Part shown: positions 30,089 to 39,562 of the stretch, one piece after another
Layout of the letters: the number at the start of each line of letters is the position of its first letter
Numbering within the stretch: the stretch's first letter is position 1
NCBI RefSeq assembly: GCF_018070345.1
Contig: NZ_JAGPXX010000007.1
Location: forward strand, 1 to 64,000
Origin: Streptomyces sp. F63
Lineage (GTDB): Bacteria > Actinomycetota > Actinomycetes > Streptomycetales > Streptomycetaceae
Reading direction: 5' to 3'
Length of the DNA stretch: 64,000 nucleotides
Position numbers and translations under genes: made by a program
The notes under the pieces: generated by a model
Seen by the model: the letters and a program-made list of their open reading frames with translations, nothing else
The model's database searches: none
Told to the model about the DNA's origin: nothing

Positions 30089-30190
30089 GGCCCCCGCCTT
30101 GCCGCTACTCAGAGCGACAAACGCATCGCCGTCACGGGACCTCCGCGGTCCGTTCGCACGGGACGCGGAGAGAAGGGCCGAAGTCCGGGT

Positions 30191-30215
30191 GTGTAGGGCG
30201 AATGAGCCGGGGTAG
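30191..30215 (+). promoter_or_regulatory. SigB-type stress promoter upstream of the sigma factor gene
   Basis: GTGT, 15 bases, GGGTAG matches the published Streptomyces SigB-class consensus GNNTN14-16GGGTAY at all but the last base. It ends 50 bp before ATG 30266 and suggests that the factor, or a close paralogue, drives its own gene. Confidence 0.6.
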
Positions 30216-30265
30216 ACGCCCCTTCACCCCCCGGATGGACGAGCACGACGAGCATGGAGGCCACT

Positions 30266-31153
30266 ATGGACACCACGGCTGGCACGGTTTCGATGGCGGT
30301 CTCGGAGATCGAGTCCGAACTCGGTGCCGCGGCGACCGTGGGGGAGCTGCCCTGGATCGAGGACCCGACCAAGGTCGCGCCCCAGGACGCCCGGGAGCTG
30401 TCCAAGCTGTTCTTCGACCGGCTCGCCGAGCTGGAAGAGGGAACCCACGAATACCAGTACGCACGCAACTCCCTGATCGAGCTGAACCTCTCCCTGGTCC
30501 GGTTCGCCGCCCGCCGCTTCCGCAACCGCTCGGACGAGATGGAGGACATCGTCCAGGTCGGCACCATCGGCCTGATCAAGGCGATCGACCGCTTCGACCT
30601 GAGCCGCGAGGTGGAGTTCACCACCTTCGCCGTGCCCTACATCGTCGGCGAGATCAAGCGTTTCTTCCGCGACACGAGCTGGTCCGTGCACGTTCCGCGC
30701 CGGCTGCAGGAGCTGCGGATCGAACTGGCCAAGGCCAATGACGAGCTGTCGCAGCGGCTGGACCGCTCCCCGACCCCCGAGGAACTGGCCAAGCACCTGA
30801 ACCGGAGTGTCGAGGAGGTGCTGGAGGGCATCGTCGCGAGCAACGGCTACGCCGCCGGCTCGCTGGACATGCCCGTGGAGGACGGCGGGGACAACTCCCG
30901 CGGCAACACCCTGGCCGACCTGCTCGGCGATGTGGACCCCGCGCTGGAGACCATCGAGAACCTGCACGCCCTGAAGCCGCTGCTGGAGAACCTGGGCGAG
31001 CGCGACCGCACCATCCTGGAGCTGCGCTTCGGCCAGGAGATGACGCAGTCGGAGATCGGCGCCGAGCTGGGCATCTCACAGATGCACGTCTCGCGCCTGC
31101 TCTCCCGCACCCTCCGGGAACTGCGCGCCGGGCTCGTTCCGAACCAGGCGTGA
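30266..31153 (+). CDS. RNA polymerase sigma factor, SigB/SigF/SigG family
   Basis: The 295-residue factor has region 2 (RNSLIELNLSLVRFAARRFR, MEDIVQVGTIGLIKAIDRFD, EFTTFAVPYIVGEIKRFFRD), region 3 (VPRRLQELRIEL, RSPTPEELAKHL) and region 4 (LGERDRTILELRFGQ, TQSEIGAELGISQMHVSRLL). This is the stress/sporulation group with many paralogues in streptomycetes, usually controlled by RsbW-like anti-sigma factors; none is adjacent. ATG 30266 is chosen because GGAGG lies five bases before it; ATG 30254 is the alternative. Confidence 0.95.
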   Translation: MDTTAGTVSMAVSEIESELGAAATVGELPWIEDPTKVAPQDARELSKLFFDRLAELEEGTHEYQYARNSLIELNLSLVRFAARRFRNRSDEMEDIVQVGTIGLIKAIDRFDLSREVEFTTFAVPYIVGEIKRFFRDTSWSVHVPRRLQELRIELAKANDELSQRLDRSPTPEELAKHLNRSVEEVLEGIVASNGYAAGSLDMPVEDGGDNSRGNTLADLLGDVDPALETIENLHALKPLLENLGERDRTILELRFGQEMTQSEIGAELGISQMHVSRLLSRTLRELRAGLVPNQA

Positions 31154-31211
31154 TGCCCGCGGCTCCTCGGTGAACCCGCTTCCCGGGGATTCGTGCCTCA
31201 TCTCTTTCCCC

Positions 31212-31247
31212 GGCTGTGCCGACCGGACCGATCCGGTCGGCACAGCC
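31212..31247 (+). terminator. Perfect 16-bp stem-loop terminator of the sigma factor gene
   Basis: The arms at 31212-31227 and 31232-31247 pair perfectly around CCGA, 58 bp past the stop. No T-tract. Confidence 0.78.
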
Positions 31248-31355
31248 ATGGGTGCGCCCCGGCGGAAGGGGAGCGGAAGGGGCGGGCCGAGGGGAGCGGA
31301 AAGGGCGCACCGGAAGAGCCGGGAAGCGCACCCGAAGCAAAGACGATACAGAGAC

Positions 31356-31396
31356 GATTCAGGGGCCGGCCGGATTTTCCGGTCGGCCCCTGAATC
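31356..31396. terminator. Bidirectional 18-bp stem-loop terminator
   Basis: The arms 31356-31373 and 31379-31396 pair with one G-T around ATTTT. It lies between the sigma gene and the leftward small hydrophobic gene and can stop both. The purine-rich stretch 31255-31340 before it has no gene. Confidence 0.75.
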
Positions 31397-31453
31397 AGTC
31401 CCCTGATTCTTCTGTTTCTTCTCTGTCGTCTTCTCTGCCGGGGCGGATCCCGC

Positions 31454-31624
31454 CTACCAGCGGTACCAGCGGCCTCGCTTGCCGCCCGCGCCCGCGGGAC
31501 GGACGAAGAAGCCGACAAGCCAGAGAACCAGCACGATCACCGCGATCCACCACAGTGCGTCGAGTGCGAATCCCGCCCCGAAAAGGATCAGGGCCAGGAG
31601 CAGAACGAGTAGAAGCGGAACCAT
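31454..31624 (-). CDS. Small hydrophobic membrane protein (56 residues)
   Basis: MVPLLLVLLLALILFGAGFA and a second helix DALWWIAVIVLVLWLVGFFV make a two-helix hairpin, followed by a basic Gly/Arg/Lys tail ending RWYRW. Similar short hydrophobic proteins are common near streptomycete stress genes; no function is known to me. GGAGG lies about ten bases before ATG 31624. Confidence 0.78.
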   Translation of the reverse strand: MVPLLLVLLLALILFGAGFALDALWWIAVIVLVLWLVGFFVRPAGAGGKRGRWYRW

Positions 31625-31792
31625 GTTTATCAACCTCCATGGACGCTTCTGCCCCCGGGATTCCCGTACACACGGCCGTATTCCCGTTGGCTTTCCGGCT
31701 CCGGGGGAATTCTGCGGTGCGGTCTTCCGGTGGCCACGGAACCGCCGTGCTCGTCGGCCCACCGGATCCGGGACACCGGGACGCCCGGGTCC

Positions 31793-32257
31793 TCAGCCCT
31801 CCCGGTCGTCCTCGGGCGCCCGTACGATCACGACCGTGCACGGGGCGTGGTGGGTGACGTGCTGGCTGACCGAGCCGAGCAGCGCGCCCTTGAAGCCGCC
31901 CAGCCCGCGGCTGCCGACCACCAGCAGCGCCGCGCCGCGGGCCGCCTCCAGGAGTACCTGCACCGGGCCGCCCGCCTGGGTGAGGGCGCGAACGCGCACC
32001 GGCGGCTCCTTCCCGACCGTCTCCTCGATGGCGGCGAGCAGCGTCTGCTGCGCGGTCTCCTCCAGGGTGTCGTCGGTGGGGGCGGTCGGCGGCATCATTC
32101 CGCCCCAGGTGACATAGCCGGGCCACTCCCAGGACATGATCGCGTCGACCTCGGCGCCGGTGAGCTCGGCCTGCCGCACGGCCCAGCGCAGGGCTTCCCG
32201 TGAGGGCTCCGAGCCGTCCACTCCGACCACGATCCGGTTTTCCGTCCGGTCCGCCAC
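31793..32257 (-). CDS. Universal stress protein, single UspA domain
   Basis: The 154-residue protein has the UspA fold: RIVVGVDGSEPSREALRWAV at the start and the ATP-binding signature VVGSRGLGGFKGALLGSVSQ near the end (G-2x-G-9x-G-S/T type), so it is of the nucleotide-binding class. It is a cytoplasmic stress protein of undefined target. GTG 32257 is preceded by AGGAGG. It lies leftward beside the small hydrophobic gene, with 168 bp between them. Confidence 0.93.
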   Translation of the reverse strand: MADRTENRIVVGVDGSEPSREALRWAVRQAELTGAEVDAIMSWEWPGYVTWGGMMPPTAPTDDTLEETAQQTLLAAIEETVGKEPPVRVRALTQAGGPVQVLLEAARGAALLVVGSRGLGGFKGALLGSVSQHVTHHAPCTVVIVRAPEDDREG

Positions 32258-32700
32258 TGGCTGCCTCCTGGGCTCTGGATGACACATCTGTCTGTCTTGG
32301 TACCACAGGCCCGCGGTGTCCGGGCCGCCGGTCCCGACGGCCCCGGCCCGCACGCCGGCGGTCACCGGGGCGCCACGCGCAGGGCCTGTGCCGCGGCACA
32401 GCGGGGGCCGGCCGGTCCCGGCGGGCGGCCACGCGCCGCGGGGCCGCCCGCACCGTTCCCGCGGCGGCCCGGGCGCCGGTCGGGACGCCGGTCGGGACGC
32501 CGGACGGGCTCCGGCCGGGCTCCGGACGGGTGGCGGCGGAGCGACGGAGCGCGCCCGGCCCGGCGGGCCTCCGCTGTGGGCTCGCACAACGGGGCGCGTA
32601 CCGCTTCTGGGAGCCCGCCCCGACCTTCCCCCCGGCCATGGACCGCCGTTCCCGGCCCGTGGTGTCGTGGCGGCCCGATCCGGCCACAGGAGGAGGGCCC
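32258..32700. other. Divergent intergenic region between the Usp and quinone oxidoreductase genes
   Basis: No gene is supported. It contains direct repeats of GGTCGGGACGCC near 32477-32500 and a GCGGGCGGCC/GGCCGCCCGC inverted repeat near 32421-32451. An ATG at 32638 in frame with the next gene is a possible alternative start. Confidence 0.4.
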
Positions 32701-33687
32701 TTGCGTGCCTGGCAGGTCCACGAACCGGGGGAACCCGCCGCGGCGCTGAGCCTGGAGGACGTCGACGATCCGGTGCCGGGGCCCGGCCGGATCCTCGTCC
32801 GGGTGCTGGCGGCGGCGGTCAACTTCCCCGACGCCCTGCTGTGCCGCGGGCAGTACCAGCTCAGACCGCCACTGCCGTTCACGCCGGGCCTGGAGGTCTG
32901 CGGGGAGGTCGTCGAGACCGGTGAGGGCGTGACCACCCCGGCTGTCGGCGAGCGGGTCGTCGGGCTCTCCGCGCTGCCGCACGGCGCCTTCGCCGAACGG
33001 ACGCTCATGGAGGCCGGTTCCGCGTTCCCGGCTCCCGCCGCTCTCGACGACACCGCGGCCGCCGCCTTCTACATCAGCTATCAGACCGGCTGGTTCGGGC
33101 TGCACCGGCGGGCCGCGCTGCAGCCGGGGGAGACGCTGCTGGTGCACGCCGCGGCGGGCGGGGTGGGCAGCGCCGCCGTCCAGCTCGGCAAGGCGGCCGG
33201 GGCCACCGTCATCGGAGTCGTCGGAGGCCCGGAGAAGGCCGGCCTCGCCCGCCGGCTCGGGGCCGACGTGGTGGTGGACCGGCACCGCGAGGACTTCGCC
33301 GACGTCACCCTGGAAGTCACCGCCGGGCGGGGCGCGGACGTCGTCTACGACCCGGTGGGCGGCACCGCGTACAGCGGCTCCGCGCGCAGCATGGCGTTCG
33401 AGGGACGCATCGTGGTCGTCGGTTTCGCCAGCGGCGTCGTGCCCCGGCCGGACCTCAGCCGGGCCCTGCTCGGCAACTACACCATCCTGGGCCTGCACTG
33501 GGGCCTGTACGCCCGGCGCAGCCGCCCCGAAGTGCTGCGCGCGCACCGGGAACTGACGGCGCTCGCCGACCGCGGCGTGGTGGCCCCGCTCCTCGGGGAG
33601 CGGCTGCGGCTGCCGGAGGTCGCGGACGGTCTGCAGCGGCTCGCCGACGGGACGACGGCCGGACGGGCGGTGATGCTGCCGGACTGA
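32701..33687 (+). CDS. Zinc-free NADPH:quinone oxidoreductase family protein (MDR superfamily)
   Basis: The 328-residue protein has a GroES-like N-terminus (RILVRVLAAAVNFPDALLCRGQY), the NADPH-binding motif HAAAGGVGSAAVQLGKAAGA and DVVYDPVGGTAYSGS, without zinc ligands, as in the Qor group. It likely reduces quinones or other enone-type electrophiles. The TTG at 32701 is chosen because AGGAGG lies seven bases upstream and LRAWQVHEPG is the usual family N-terminus. It is a single gene. Confidence 0.9.
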   Translation: MRAWQVHEPGEPAAALSLEDVDDPVPGPGRILVRVLAAAVNFPDALLCRGQYQLRPPLPFTPGLEVCGEVVETGEGVTTPAVGERVVGLSALPHGAFAERTLMEAGSAFPAPAALDDTAAAAFYISYQTGWFGLHRRAALQPGETLLVHAAAGGVGSAAVQLGKAAGATVIGVVGGPEKAGLARRLGADVVVDRHREDFADVTLEVTAGRGADVVYDPVGGTAYSGSARSMAFEGRIVVVGFASGVVPRPDLSRALLGNYTILGLHWGLYARRSRPEVLRAHRELTALADRGVVAPLLGERLRLPEVADGLQRLADGTTAGRAVMLPD

Positions 33688-33990
33688 CCGGGTGCCGCCG
33701 CGCGGGCCGGAGGACCGCGATGACCGGCAGGGCTCCCGCCGCGTCGCCGCGCCACCCGTGGCAGCACACCACCGCCCCGTCGCGTCCGGGTCCGCCCGGC
33801 GGGAGAACGGCGGGGCGCGGCGGAGCGGCGCGCCGGCCGGGCGCATGAGCGGAGCAGGGACGCGGAACCGGGCAGCGGGTGACCGGGGGAGACGGGGCCC
33901 CGTCGTGGGGACGGGTGAACGACCGGCCGGTGCGAGGGGCGCGCGGAAGGGGGGATCCACGCCGGGGGGATTCACACGAGGAGTTTCCTG
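33688..33990. other. Intergenic region before the LAL regulator
   Basis: No gene, repeat or obvious promoter is recognised; GAGGAG about ten bases before 33991 is the ribosome binding site of the next gene. Confidence 0.4.
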
Positions 33991-36900
33991 ATGAGAACGG
34001 TGGAGCACCAGGACGGCGGCGGAGCACCGGGACGGCCGCCGCGGCGTCTGCACGGACGGCGGGCCGAACTGCGGGCTCTGGGCGCCCTCCTGGAGGCGGC
34101 GCGGAGAGGAGCGGGCGGATCACTGCTGCTCGTGGGCGAGCCGGGGCTCGGTCGCAGCGCCCTGCTCGACCGGACGGCGGCGGCCTCGGGGGCGGCGTCG
34201 CGCTCTGCTCCGGGCCTCGCGGCTCCGGACCGCGCGCCGCGGAACGCACCGGAGGCCGTCCGCGGGCGCGCTGCCACAGTGCTCCGCGTCCGGGCCGTGG
34301 CCGCGGAGCGGCACATCCCCTACAGCGGTCTGCACGCCCTGGCGGCCCCGGCACCGTTCCGGCCCTCCGCGACCACGCCGCGCACCGCGCCGCTGGCGGA
34401 GGCACTGGGCCTGGCCCGGCCGGGCGGCCGGAACACGCCGGCCGCCCGTGAGGAGGCGGCTGCGGCCGTGCTCGCCGGCGCGGAGGGCATGGACGGGCCG
34501 GCGCCGTGCCGGCGGCCGGCGGCGCGCCGCGGCGGGAGCCGGGCCGCGGCGGGCGGAGCGCCGGACACCGGCGGTGGACGGCGGGGCACGGCCGGAACCG
34601 GTGCCGTGGCGGACGCCTTCCTGGTCTGGCTCGGCGAGCTGGCGCGCCGCGGGCCGGTCCTCGTCTGCGTCGACGACGCCCACCTGCTCGACCCCGCCTC
34701 CCGGGGCGTCCTGGGGTTCACCGCGCGCCGCCTCGCCGGCGGTCCGCCCGTGGCCCTGGTCCTGAGCGTGGACGAAGGGCGGGCGGCGGAGCCGGAGTTC
34801 GACGGTGTCCCGGCCCGGGCGCTGGCACCGCTGGCCGAGTCCGACGCCCTGGCCCTGCTCGACGACCTGCTGCCCGGCGACGCCGCGCCGGCCGTACGGG
34901 AGGCACTGCTCCACGAGGGCTGCGGCAATCCGGGGCTGCTCACCGACCTGGTGGCCGGACTGTCCCCGGCCCAGCTGGCCGGGGCCGCACCGCTGCCGGA
35001 GCCGCTGCCCGCCGACGGTCCGCTGCTGCGGGACGGCGCCGCACGGCTCCGGGCCCTGCCGCCGGACACCCGGCTGCTGCTCCTGCTGGCCGCCGTCGCC
35101 CACGCGTGCGCGGGACCGGTGGACGGCATCGGCGCCGATCTGCTGCTGAGCGCCGCGCACCGGGCCGGTCTCGCCGGGGCCGGCCTGGAGCCGGCCGAGA
35201 CGGCCGGAGTCGTACGGACCGAGAGCGACCGCATCCGCTTCGCCCATCCGGTGCTGCGCCGCGCCGCCTACGACGGCGCACCGCTCGCCCGGCGCCGCGC
35301 CGCCCACGCGCTGCTCGCCGAGGTGCTCGACGCGCGCGGCGAGGCGTACCGGCTGCGGGCCCTGTGGCACCGGGCGGTCGCCACCGAGCGGCCGGACCCG
35401 GCCCTGGCCGGCCGGCTCGCGGCCGCCGCGGCCGCCGCCCCTGGCGCGTCCCACGCCCACGGCGAGCTGGCGGCCGCACTGGCCCGGGCCGCCGAACTGA
35501 CCGTCGCCACCGATGCCCGGGTCACCCGGCTCGCGGCCGCCGCCGAGCACGCCTGGCTCTCGGGCCGGCCGCACCGGGCGCGTTCCCTGCTCGCGGCGGG
35601 CCGTGAACTGCCCGCCCGGGAGGCGGTACGCGGACGGGCGGAACTGGTGCGCGGGATCCTCGAACTGCGCGACGGCGTGGTCACGGACGCCCGCGAGGTG
35701 CTGCTGCACGCGGCACGTCTGCTGGAACCGCACGACCGGCCGTCGGCCCGCCGGGCCCTGCTGCACGCGGCGGAGGCGGCCTGGGCCGACGGCGACGTGA
35801 CCGGCTACCTCTCCGACATCGGCCGGGCCACGGCCCTGACGGCCCCGGTTCGCCCGGCCGCAGGCGGGGGTGGAGGGGACGGCGGCGGCCCCGGCCGGGA
35901 CCGTGGCGGCGCCCCGGGCAGCGGCGGGCAGGACGCCGGCCGCGCCGGCGGCGGCCGCGCGCCGGCGCCGGCCGCACCGGCGGCCCGCGGCGGCACGGGT
36001 GCACCCCCGGTGCGGGCCGGACGCGGACGGGAGCCGCACGGACCGGCCGGGAGCGCCCTGCTCGACGCCTACTGCGCCGGGATGCGCGCGGTGATGAGCG
36101 GCCGTTTCACCGAGGGTGTGAAGCCCCTGCGACGGGTGATCGAGCTGGGGCGGAGCGCCGAGGAGCACGAGAGCCTGATCCGCGCCGGGGTGGCGGCCCT
36201 GGTCCTGGGCGAAGTCGGCGCGGCCTGTGAGATCAACACCCGCGCGCTGGCCCTCGCCCGCGTCAGAGGGCTCGACACGCTGGTGCCGCAGGCCCTGGAG
36301 CACCTGGTGTACGCGGAGTTGAGAGCGGGCCGCCACACCCGCGCCCGGGCCCACGCCCTGGAGGGGCTGAAGTCCGCGGGCCGCGCGGGCCAGCGGAACT
36401 GCGCCGCGCACCACCACGCCGCTCTGGCCATGGCCGCCGCCGTCCGCGGTGACGCCGCCGCCTGTGAGGAACACGCGCGGGCCGCCGACGACAACGCGGG
36501 CCCGCACGGTCTCGGAGTGGCCGCCACGCTGGCCGTGTGGTCCCTGGCCCGCGCGGACCTCGGCCGGGGCCGGCCCCGCGAGGCCCTGGTGCGGCTGCGC
36601 CCGCTCGTGGGCACCGGTCCCGGGCGCGGGCATCTCGCGCTGCGCATGCTCGCCGTACCGGACCTGGTGGAGGCCGCGGTGCTGGCGGGGGAACCGGAGG
36701 CGGCGCGGGCCGTGCTGCCGGAGTTCGAGTTCTGGACGGTGCACACGGCCGACCCGCAGTTCCCGGCGCAGCTGGCCCGCTGCCGCGCGCTGCTGGCCGT
36801 GGAGCACGGGCCGGCGGCCGGGCCGGCCGGTACGGGCGGCGGTACGGGCCGTGCCGTCGGTGCGGGCGGGTTCGGGATGCCGGTGGGGCGGGTCCCGGCC

Positions 36901-37533
36901 CCGGTCGTGCCCGCTGCCGCGCCCGGTGTGCCGGAGCTCCGCCGGACGGCCGGGACGGGGACCGGAACCGCGCACGGGGCGGGGACCGGGGGTGCGGCGG
37001 GAACGGCCGGGGACGGCTGCCCGGAGGCGGGCGCCGACGCCCTCTTCGCCCGGGCCCTGGAACTGCACGACCTGGCCGACGGCGATTTCGAGCGGGCCCG
37101 GACCCAGCTGCTGCGGGGCAAGACGCTCCGCCGCAAGCGCCGCCCGGGCGCGGCACGGGAACATCTGCGCGACGCGCTCGTGGCCTTCGAGCGGTGCGGT
37201 GCCGGCGCCTGGGCCGAGCAGGCGCGGGCCGAGCTGCGGGCCACCGGTGAGGCCGGCCGGGCCACCGAGGCGCCCGCCGTCGCCGGGCTCCTCACCCCGC
37301 AGCAGCTGCGGATCGCGCGCTGTGTGGCGGAGGGGGCGACCAACCGGGAGGTGGCGCTCCGGCTGTCCGTCAGCCCGCGCACCGTCGACCACCATCTGCG
37401 CAACGTGTTCGCCGCGCTCGGTATCAGGTCGCGGGTGGAGCTGTCCCGGCTGCTCGCCGCGGCCGGTCCGGGAGCCGGGACCGCGGCCGGTCCGGGGTCC
37501 GCGCCGCGGCCGGGGGCGGCGGTCCGGCCGTGA
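33991..37533 (+). CDS. Very large LuxR-family (LAL) transcriptional regulator with degenerate P-loop
   Basis: The 1180-residue protein has an N-terminal AAA/STAND ATPase (GRRAELRALGALLE, P-loop GEPGLGRS at 49-56, Walker B LVCVDDAHLLD), a long helical repeat middle region, and a C-terminal LuxR helix-turn-helix (LTPQQLRIARCVAEGATNRE, VSPRTVDHHLRNVFAALGI). The normally invariant P-loop Lys is Arg55, so nucleotide binding may be weak. Several Gly/Ala/Arg-rich insertions (about residues 65-90, 170-210, 625-690, 940-1005) lengthen it beyond the usual 900-950 residues. LAL proteins act as pathway-level activators in Streptomyces; its target is not evident. It lies upstream of the PucR/symporter/Liv genes. 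Confidence 0.9.
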   Translation: MRTVEHQDGGGAPGRPPRRLHGRRAELRALGALLEAARRGAGGSLLLVGEPGLGRSALLDRTAAASGAASRSAPGLAAPDRAPRNAPEAVRGRAATVLRVRAVAAERHIPYSGLHALAAPAPFRPSATTPRTAPLAEALGLARPGGRNTPAAREEAAAAVLAGAEGMDGPAPCRRPAARRGGSRAAAGGAPDTGGGRRGTAGTGAVADAFLVWLGELARRGPVLVCVDDAHLLDPASRGVLGFTARRLAGGPPVALVLSVDEGRAAEPEFDGVPARALAPLAESDALALLDDLLPGDAAPAVREALLHEGCGNPGLLTDLVAGLSPAQLAGAAPLPEPLPADGPLLRDGAARLRALPPDTRLLLLLAAVAHACAGPVDGIGADLLLSAAHRAGLAGAGLEPAETAGVVRTESDRIRFAHPVLRRAAYDGAPLARRRAAHALLAEVLDARGEAYRLRALWHRAVATERPDPALAGRLAAAAAAAPGASHAHGELAAALARAAELTVATDARVTRLAAAAEHAWLSGRPHRARSLLAAGRELPAREAVRGRAELVRGILELRDGVVTDAREVLLHAARLLEPHDRPSARRALLHAAEAAWADGDVTGYLSDIGRATALTAPVRPAAGGGGGDGGGPGRDRGGAPGSGGQDAGRAGGGRAPAPAAPAARGGTGAPPVRAGRGREPHGPAGSALLDAYCAGMRAVMSGRFTEGVKPLRRVIELGRSAEEHESLIRAGVAALVLGEVGAACEINTRALALARVRGLDTLVPQALEHLVYAELRAGRHTRARAHALEGLKSAGRAGQRNCAAHHHAALAMAAAVRGDAAACEEHARAADDNAGPHGLGVAATLAVWSLARADLGRGRPREALVRLRPLVGTGPGRGHLALRMLAVPDLVEAAVLAGEPEAARAVLPEFEFWTVHTADPQFPAQLARCRALLAVEHGPAAGPAGTGGGTGRAVGAGGFGMPVGRVPAPVVPAAAPGVPELRRTAGTGTGTAHGAGTGGAAGTAGDGCPEAGADALFARALELHDLADGDFERARTQLLRGKTLRRKRRPGAAREHLRDALVAFERCGAGAWAEQARAELRATGEAGRATEAPAVAGLLTPQQLRIARCVAEGATNREVALRLSVSPRTVDHHLRNVFAALGIRSRVELSRLLAAAGPGAGTAAGPGSAPRPGAAVRP

Positions 37534-37853
37534 CCGGAACCGTGCGCACCGGACGCACCCGCGCCCCGGCGCGGCACGGGGCGCCGACGGGCCCGGAGAC
37601 CGGCTCCGCCGCAGCTCACCGGGGTGGGGCGCGGGCGGGAGCGGGTGCGGCCCGGACGGCCGCGACCGGGCGGGGCGGCCCCGCGGGCGGGCCGCACTTC
37701 GGACACGGTTGCCGCCACGGGTATGGACGAATGACCGACCGGACGGTATGTCCTTGGGGGAGGAGCACGCACCACCCCGGAAACACCCCGGGGGCGGGCC
37801 GTCGGCACACGGCACGCCCCCCGCCCAGGCCCCCGCACCCGTGGAGGACCGAG
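37534..37853. other. Intergenic region between the LAL and PucR-type genes
   Basis: No supported gene. The frame of the PucR gene stays open back to 37530, but that part is low-complexity and unlike any family. GGAGG at 37842-37846 is the ribosome binding site for 37854. Confidence 0.4.
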
Positions 37854-39107
37854 ATGCACCCAGTCGTACGCGCCCGAGTGCGGGCCCTGCCGGGACTGCC
37901 CGCGGCGGAGGAGCCGATCCGGTCCCGGGCGAGCGCCGAGGCGGTCATCGTGCTGCACCGGGCCGCCCGTGTGCTCATGGACCAGCTCCCCCTGCTGACC
38001 GACCGCGTCGTCGCCCTGCTGCGCGAGCAGGAGCCCGCCTACCGCGCGCCGACCACGGACCCGGACGACCTGTGGCAGGAGGTGCACCGCTCCCTCCGGC
38101 ACAACGTCGGTTCCCTGCTGCGCCCCAGGGAGTCCCGCGAGTCGGCCCGCCAGTGCTCCTGGCGGATCGGGGCCGAGCGCGCCGAGCAGGGCATGCCGCT
38201 CGACGCGGTGCTGCACGCCTTCCGGCTGGGCGGTTCGGTCGTCTGGCAGGGGCTGGTCGAGGCGGCGGGGGAACGGAACCCGGACGACGCGCACCTCCTC
38301 GTCCATGTGGCCGCCGACGTGTGGAACTTCGTCGACGAACACTGCGGACTGGTGTCGGACGCCTACCGGCAGGTCGAACGCGAGCTGACCTGGCGCCGCG
38401 AGAACCGGCACCGGCTGATGACCGGGGCCCTCCTCGACGGCACCACCCGCATCTCCGACCTGCCTGAGGTGGCCGCCGCCCTGGGCCTGCCCGAGAACGG
38501 CCGCTACGCCGTCGTCGTGGTCACCGGCGGCCGCCGGGCCGCGTACGGGGGAGGGGAACCGCCGTCCGTGCCGGACGGGATGCGCGTCGTCTGGCACACC
38601 GGGGCCGACGCCGACCACGGCATCGTCCTCCTCGGGGACGGCGGCCCGGCCGGACTCGCCGCCCGGATCAAACCGCCCCCGGGCGGCCGGGCCGGGATCA
38701 GCTCCGCGGTCGACGGCCTCGCCGCAGTCGGGGACGCGCGCCGTCTGGCCGCCAACGCGCTGCGCTGCGCCGCCGGTGACGGCGATGTGGCGGTGCTGGA
38801 GGAACATCTGCCGTCCGCCCTGGTCATCTCCTCCCCGGATCTCGGGGCCGCGCTCACCGACCGCGTTCTGGGGCCCGTCCTCCAACTGGAGCCCTCCGAC
38901 CGGGACATCATGCTGGACACCCTGACCGTCTGGCTGGCCGCGGAGGGGTCGGCGGTGCGCGCCGCGGCCCGGCTGTTCTGCCACCGCAACACGGTCCTCA
39001 ACCGGCTGCGCCGCTACGAGCAGCTCACCGGGAGCTCCCTCGCCAGTCCGCAGGACGTCGTCGAACTGTCCCTGGCCCTCACGGCACGCCGGCTGCTCCG
39101 GGGCTGA
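37854..39107 (+). CDS. PucR/CdaR-family helix-turn-helix regulator
   Basis: The 417-residue protein has an N-terminal helical region (ASAEAVIVLHRAARVLMDQL, ESARQCSWRIGAERAEQGMP), a central GGDEF-like/CdaR domain (YAVVVVTGGRRAA... GISSAVDGLAAVGDARRLAA) and the C-terminal PucR HTH (LDTLTVWLAAEGSAVRAAAR, CHRNTVLNRLRRYEQLTG). PucR-type proteins control purine, amino-acid or organic-acid use. Its neighbour downstream is a sodium:solute symporter, then a Liv importer, so it probably senses or controls uptake of one of these substrates. Confidence 0.89.
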   Translation: MHPVVRARVRALPGLPAAEEPIRSRASAEAVIVLHRAARVLMDQLPLLTDRVVALLREQEPAYRAPTTDPDDLWQEVHRSLRHNVGSLLRPRESRESARQCSWRIGAERAEQGMPLDAVLHAFRLGGSVVWQGLVEAAGERNPDDAHLLVHVAADVWNFVDEHCGLVSDAYRQVERELTWRRENRHRLMTGALLDGTTRISDLPEVAAALGLPENGRYAVVVVTGGRRAAYGGGEPPSVPDGMRVVWHTGADADHGIVLLGDGGPAGLAARIKPPPGGRAGISSAVDGLAAVGDARRLAANALRCAAGDGDVAVLEEHLPSALVISSPDLGAALTDRVLGPVLQLEPSDRDIMLDTLTVWLAAEGSAVRAAARLFCHRNTVLNRLRRYEQLTGSSLASPQDVVELSLALTARRLLRG

Positions 39108-39562
39108 CCCGGCCGTTCCGGCGGCGGCATTCCGGGCCCCGGGGTCCCGACGGGGCTCCGGGGCCCCGACGGGGCTCCGGGGCCCGGGCGCGCCCCGCTG
39201 CCGACCCGCAACTCCCGTCCCGGTCAGGCCCGTTCGGGACTGTCGCTCGAGTGCGGCCGGCCACCGCGCGGCCCGCCCGCCCGTCCGCGTGCCCCCGCCC
39301 GCCCGTCCGCGTGCCCCCGGCCACCCGTCCGCGTGCCCCCGGCCACCCGGCCCGCCGGCTCCGCCGTTCCGGGGCTCGGCCCGGTCCGTCCGGCACACCG
39401 GCGGCCGGTACGGCGGCCGGTACCGGTACGGCGGCCCGTGCAGCCGTTCCGTAACCGTGCGGTGGCGCAGGATGTGATGGCGCACAGCCCGTGCGCGGCG
39501 CGCCTGGGCCCGGTCACCGAGGTGCGGTCCCCGCCTGTACGGCCGCCGGGCCCGCTGCTGTC
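39108..39562. other. Repeat-bearing intergenic region before the symporter gene
   Basis: No gene is supported. Two direct repeats occur: CGGGGCTCCGGGGCCCCGA-type units around 39140-39185, and CCGTCCGCGTGCCCCCG-type units around 39280-39345. A GGCCGGTACGGC repeat lies near 39400-39440. Confidence 0.5.

Noticed and set aside
36069..39485. A 1138-codon open frame on the minus strand
   Set aside because: It lies opposite the LAL and PucR genes, whose domains are clear; long antisense frames are expected with GC-rich third positions.
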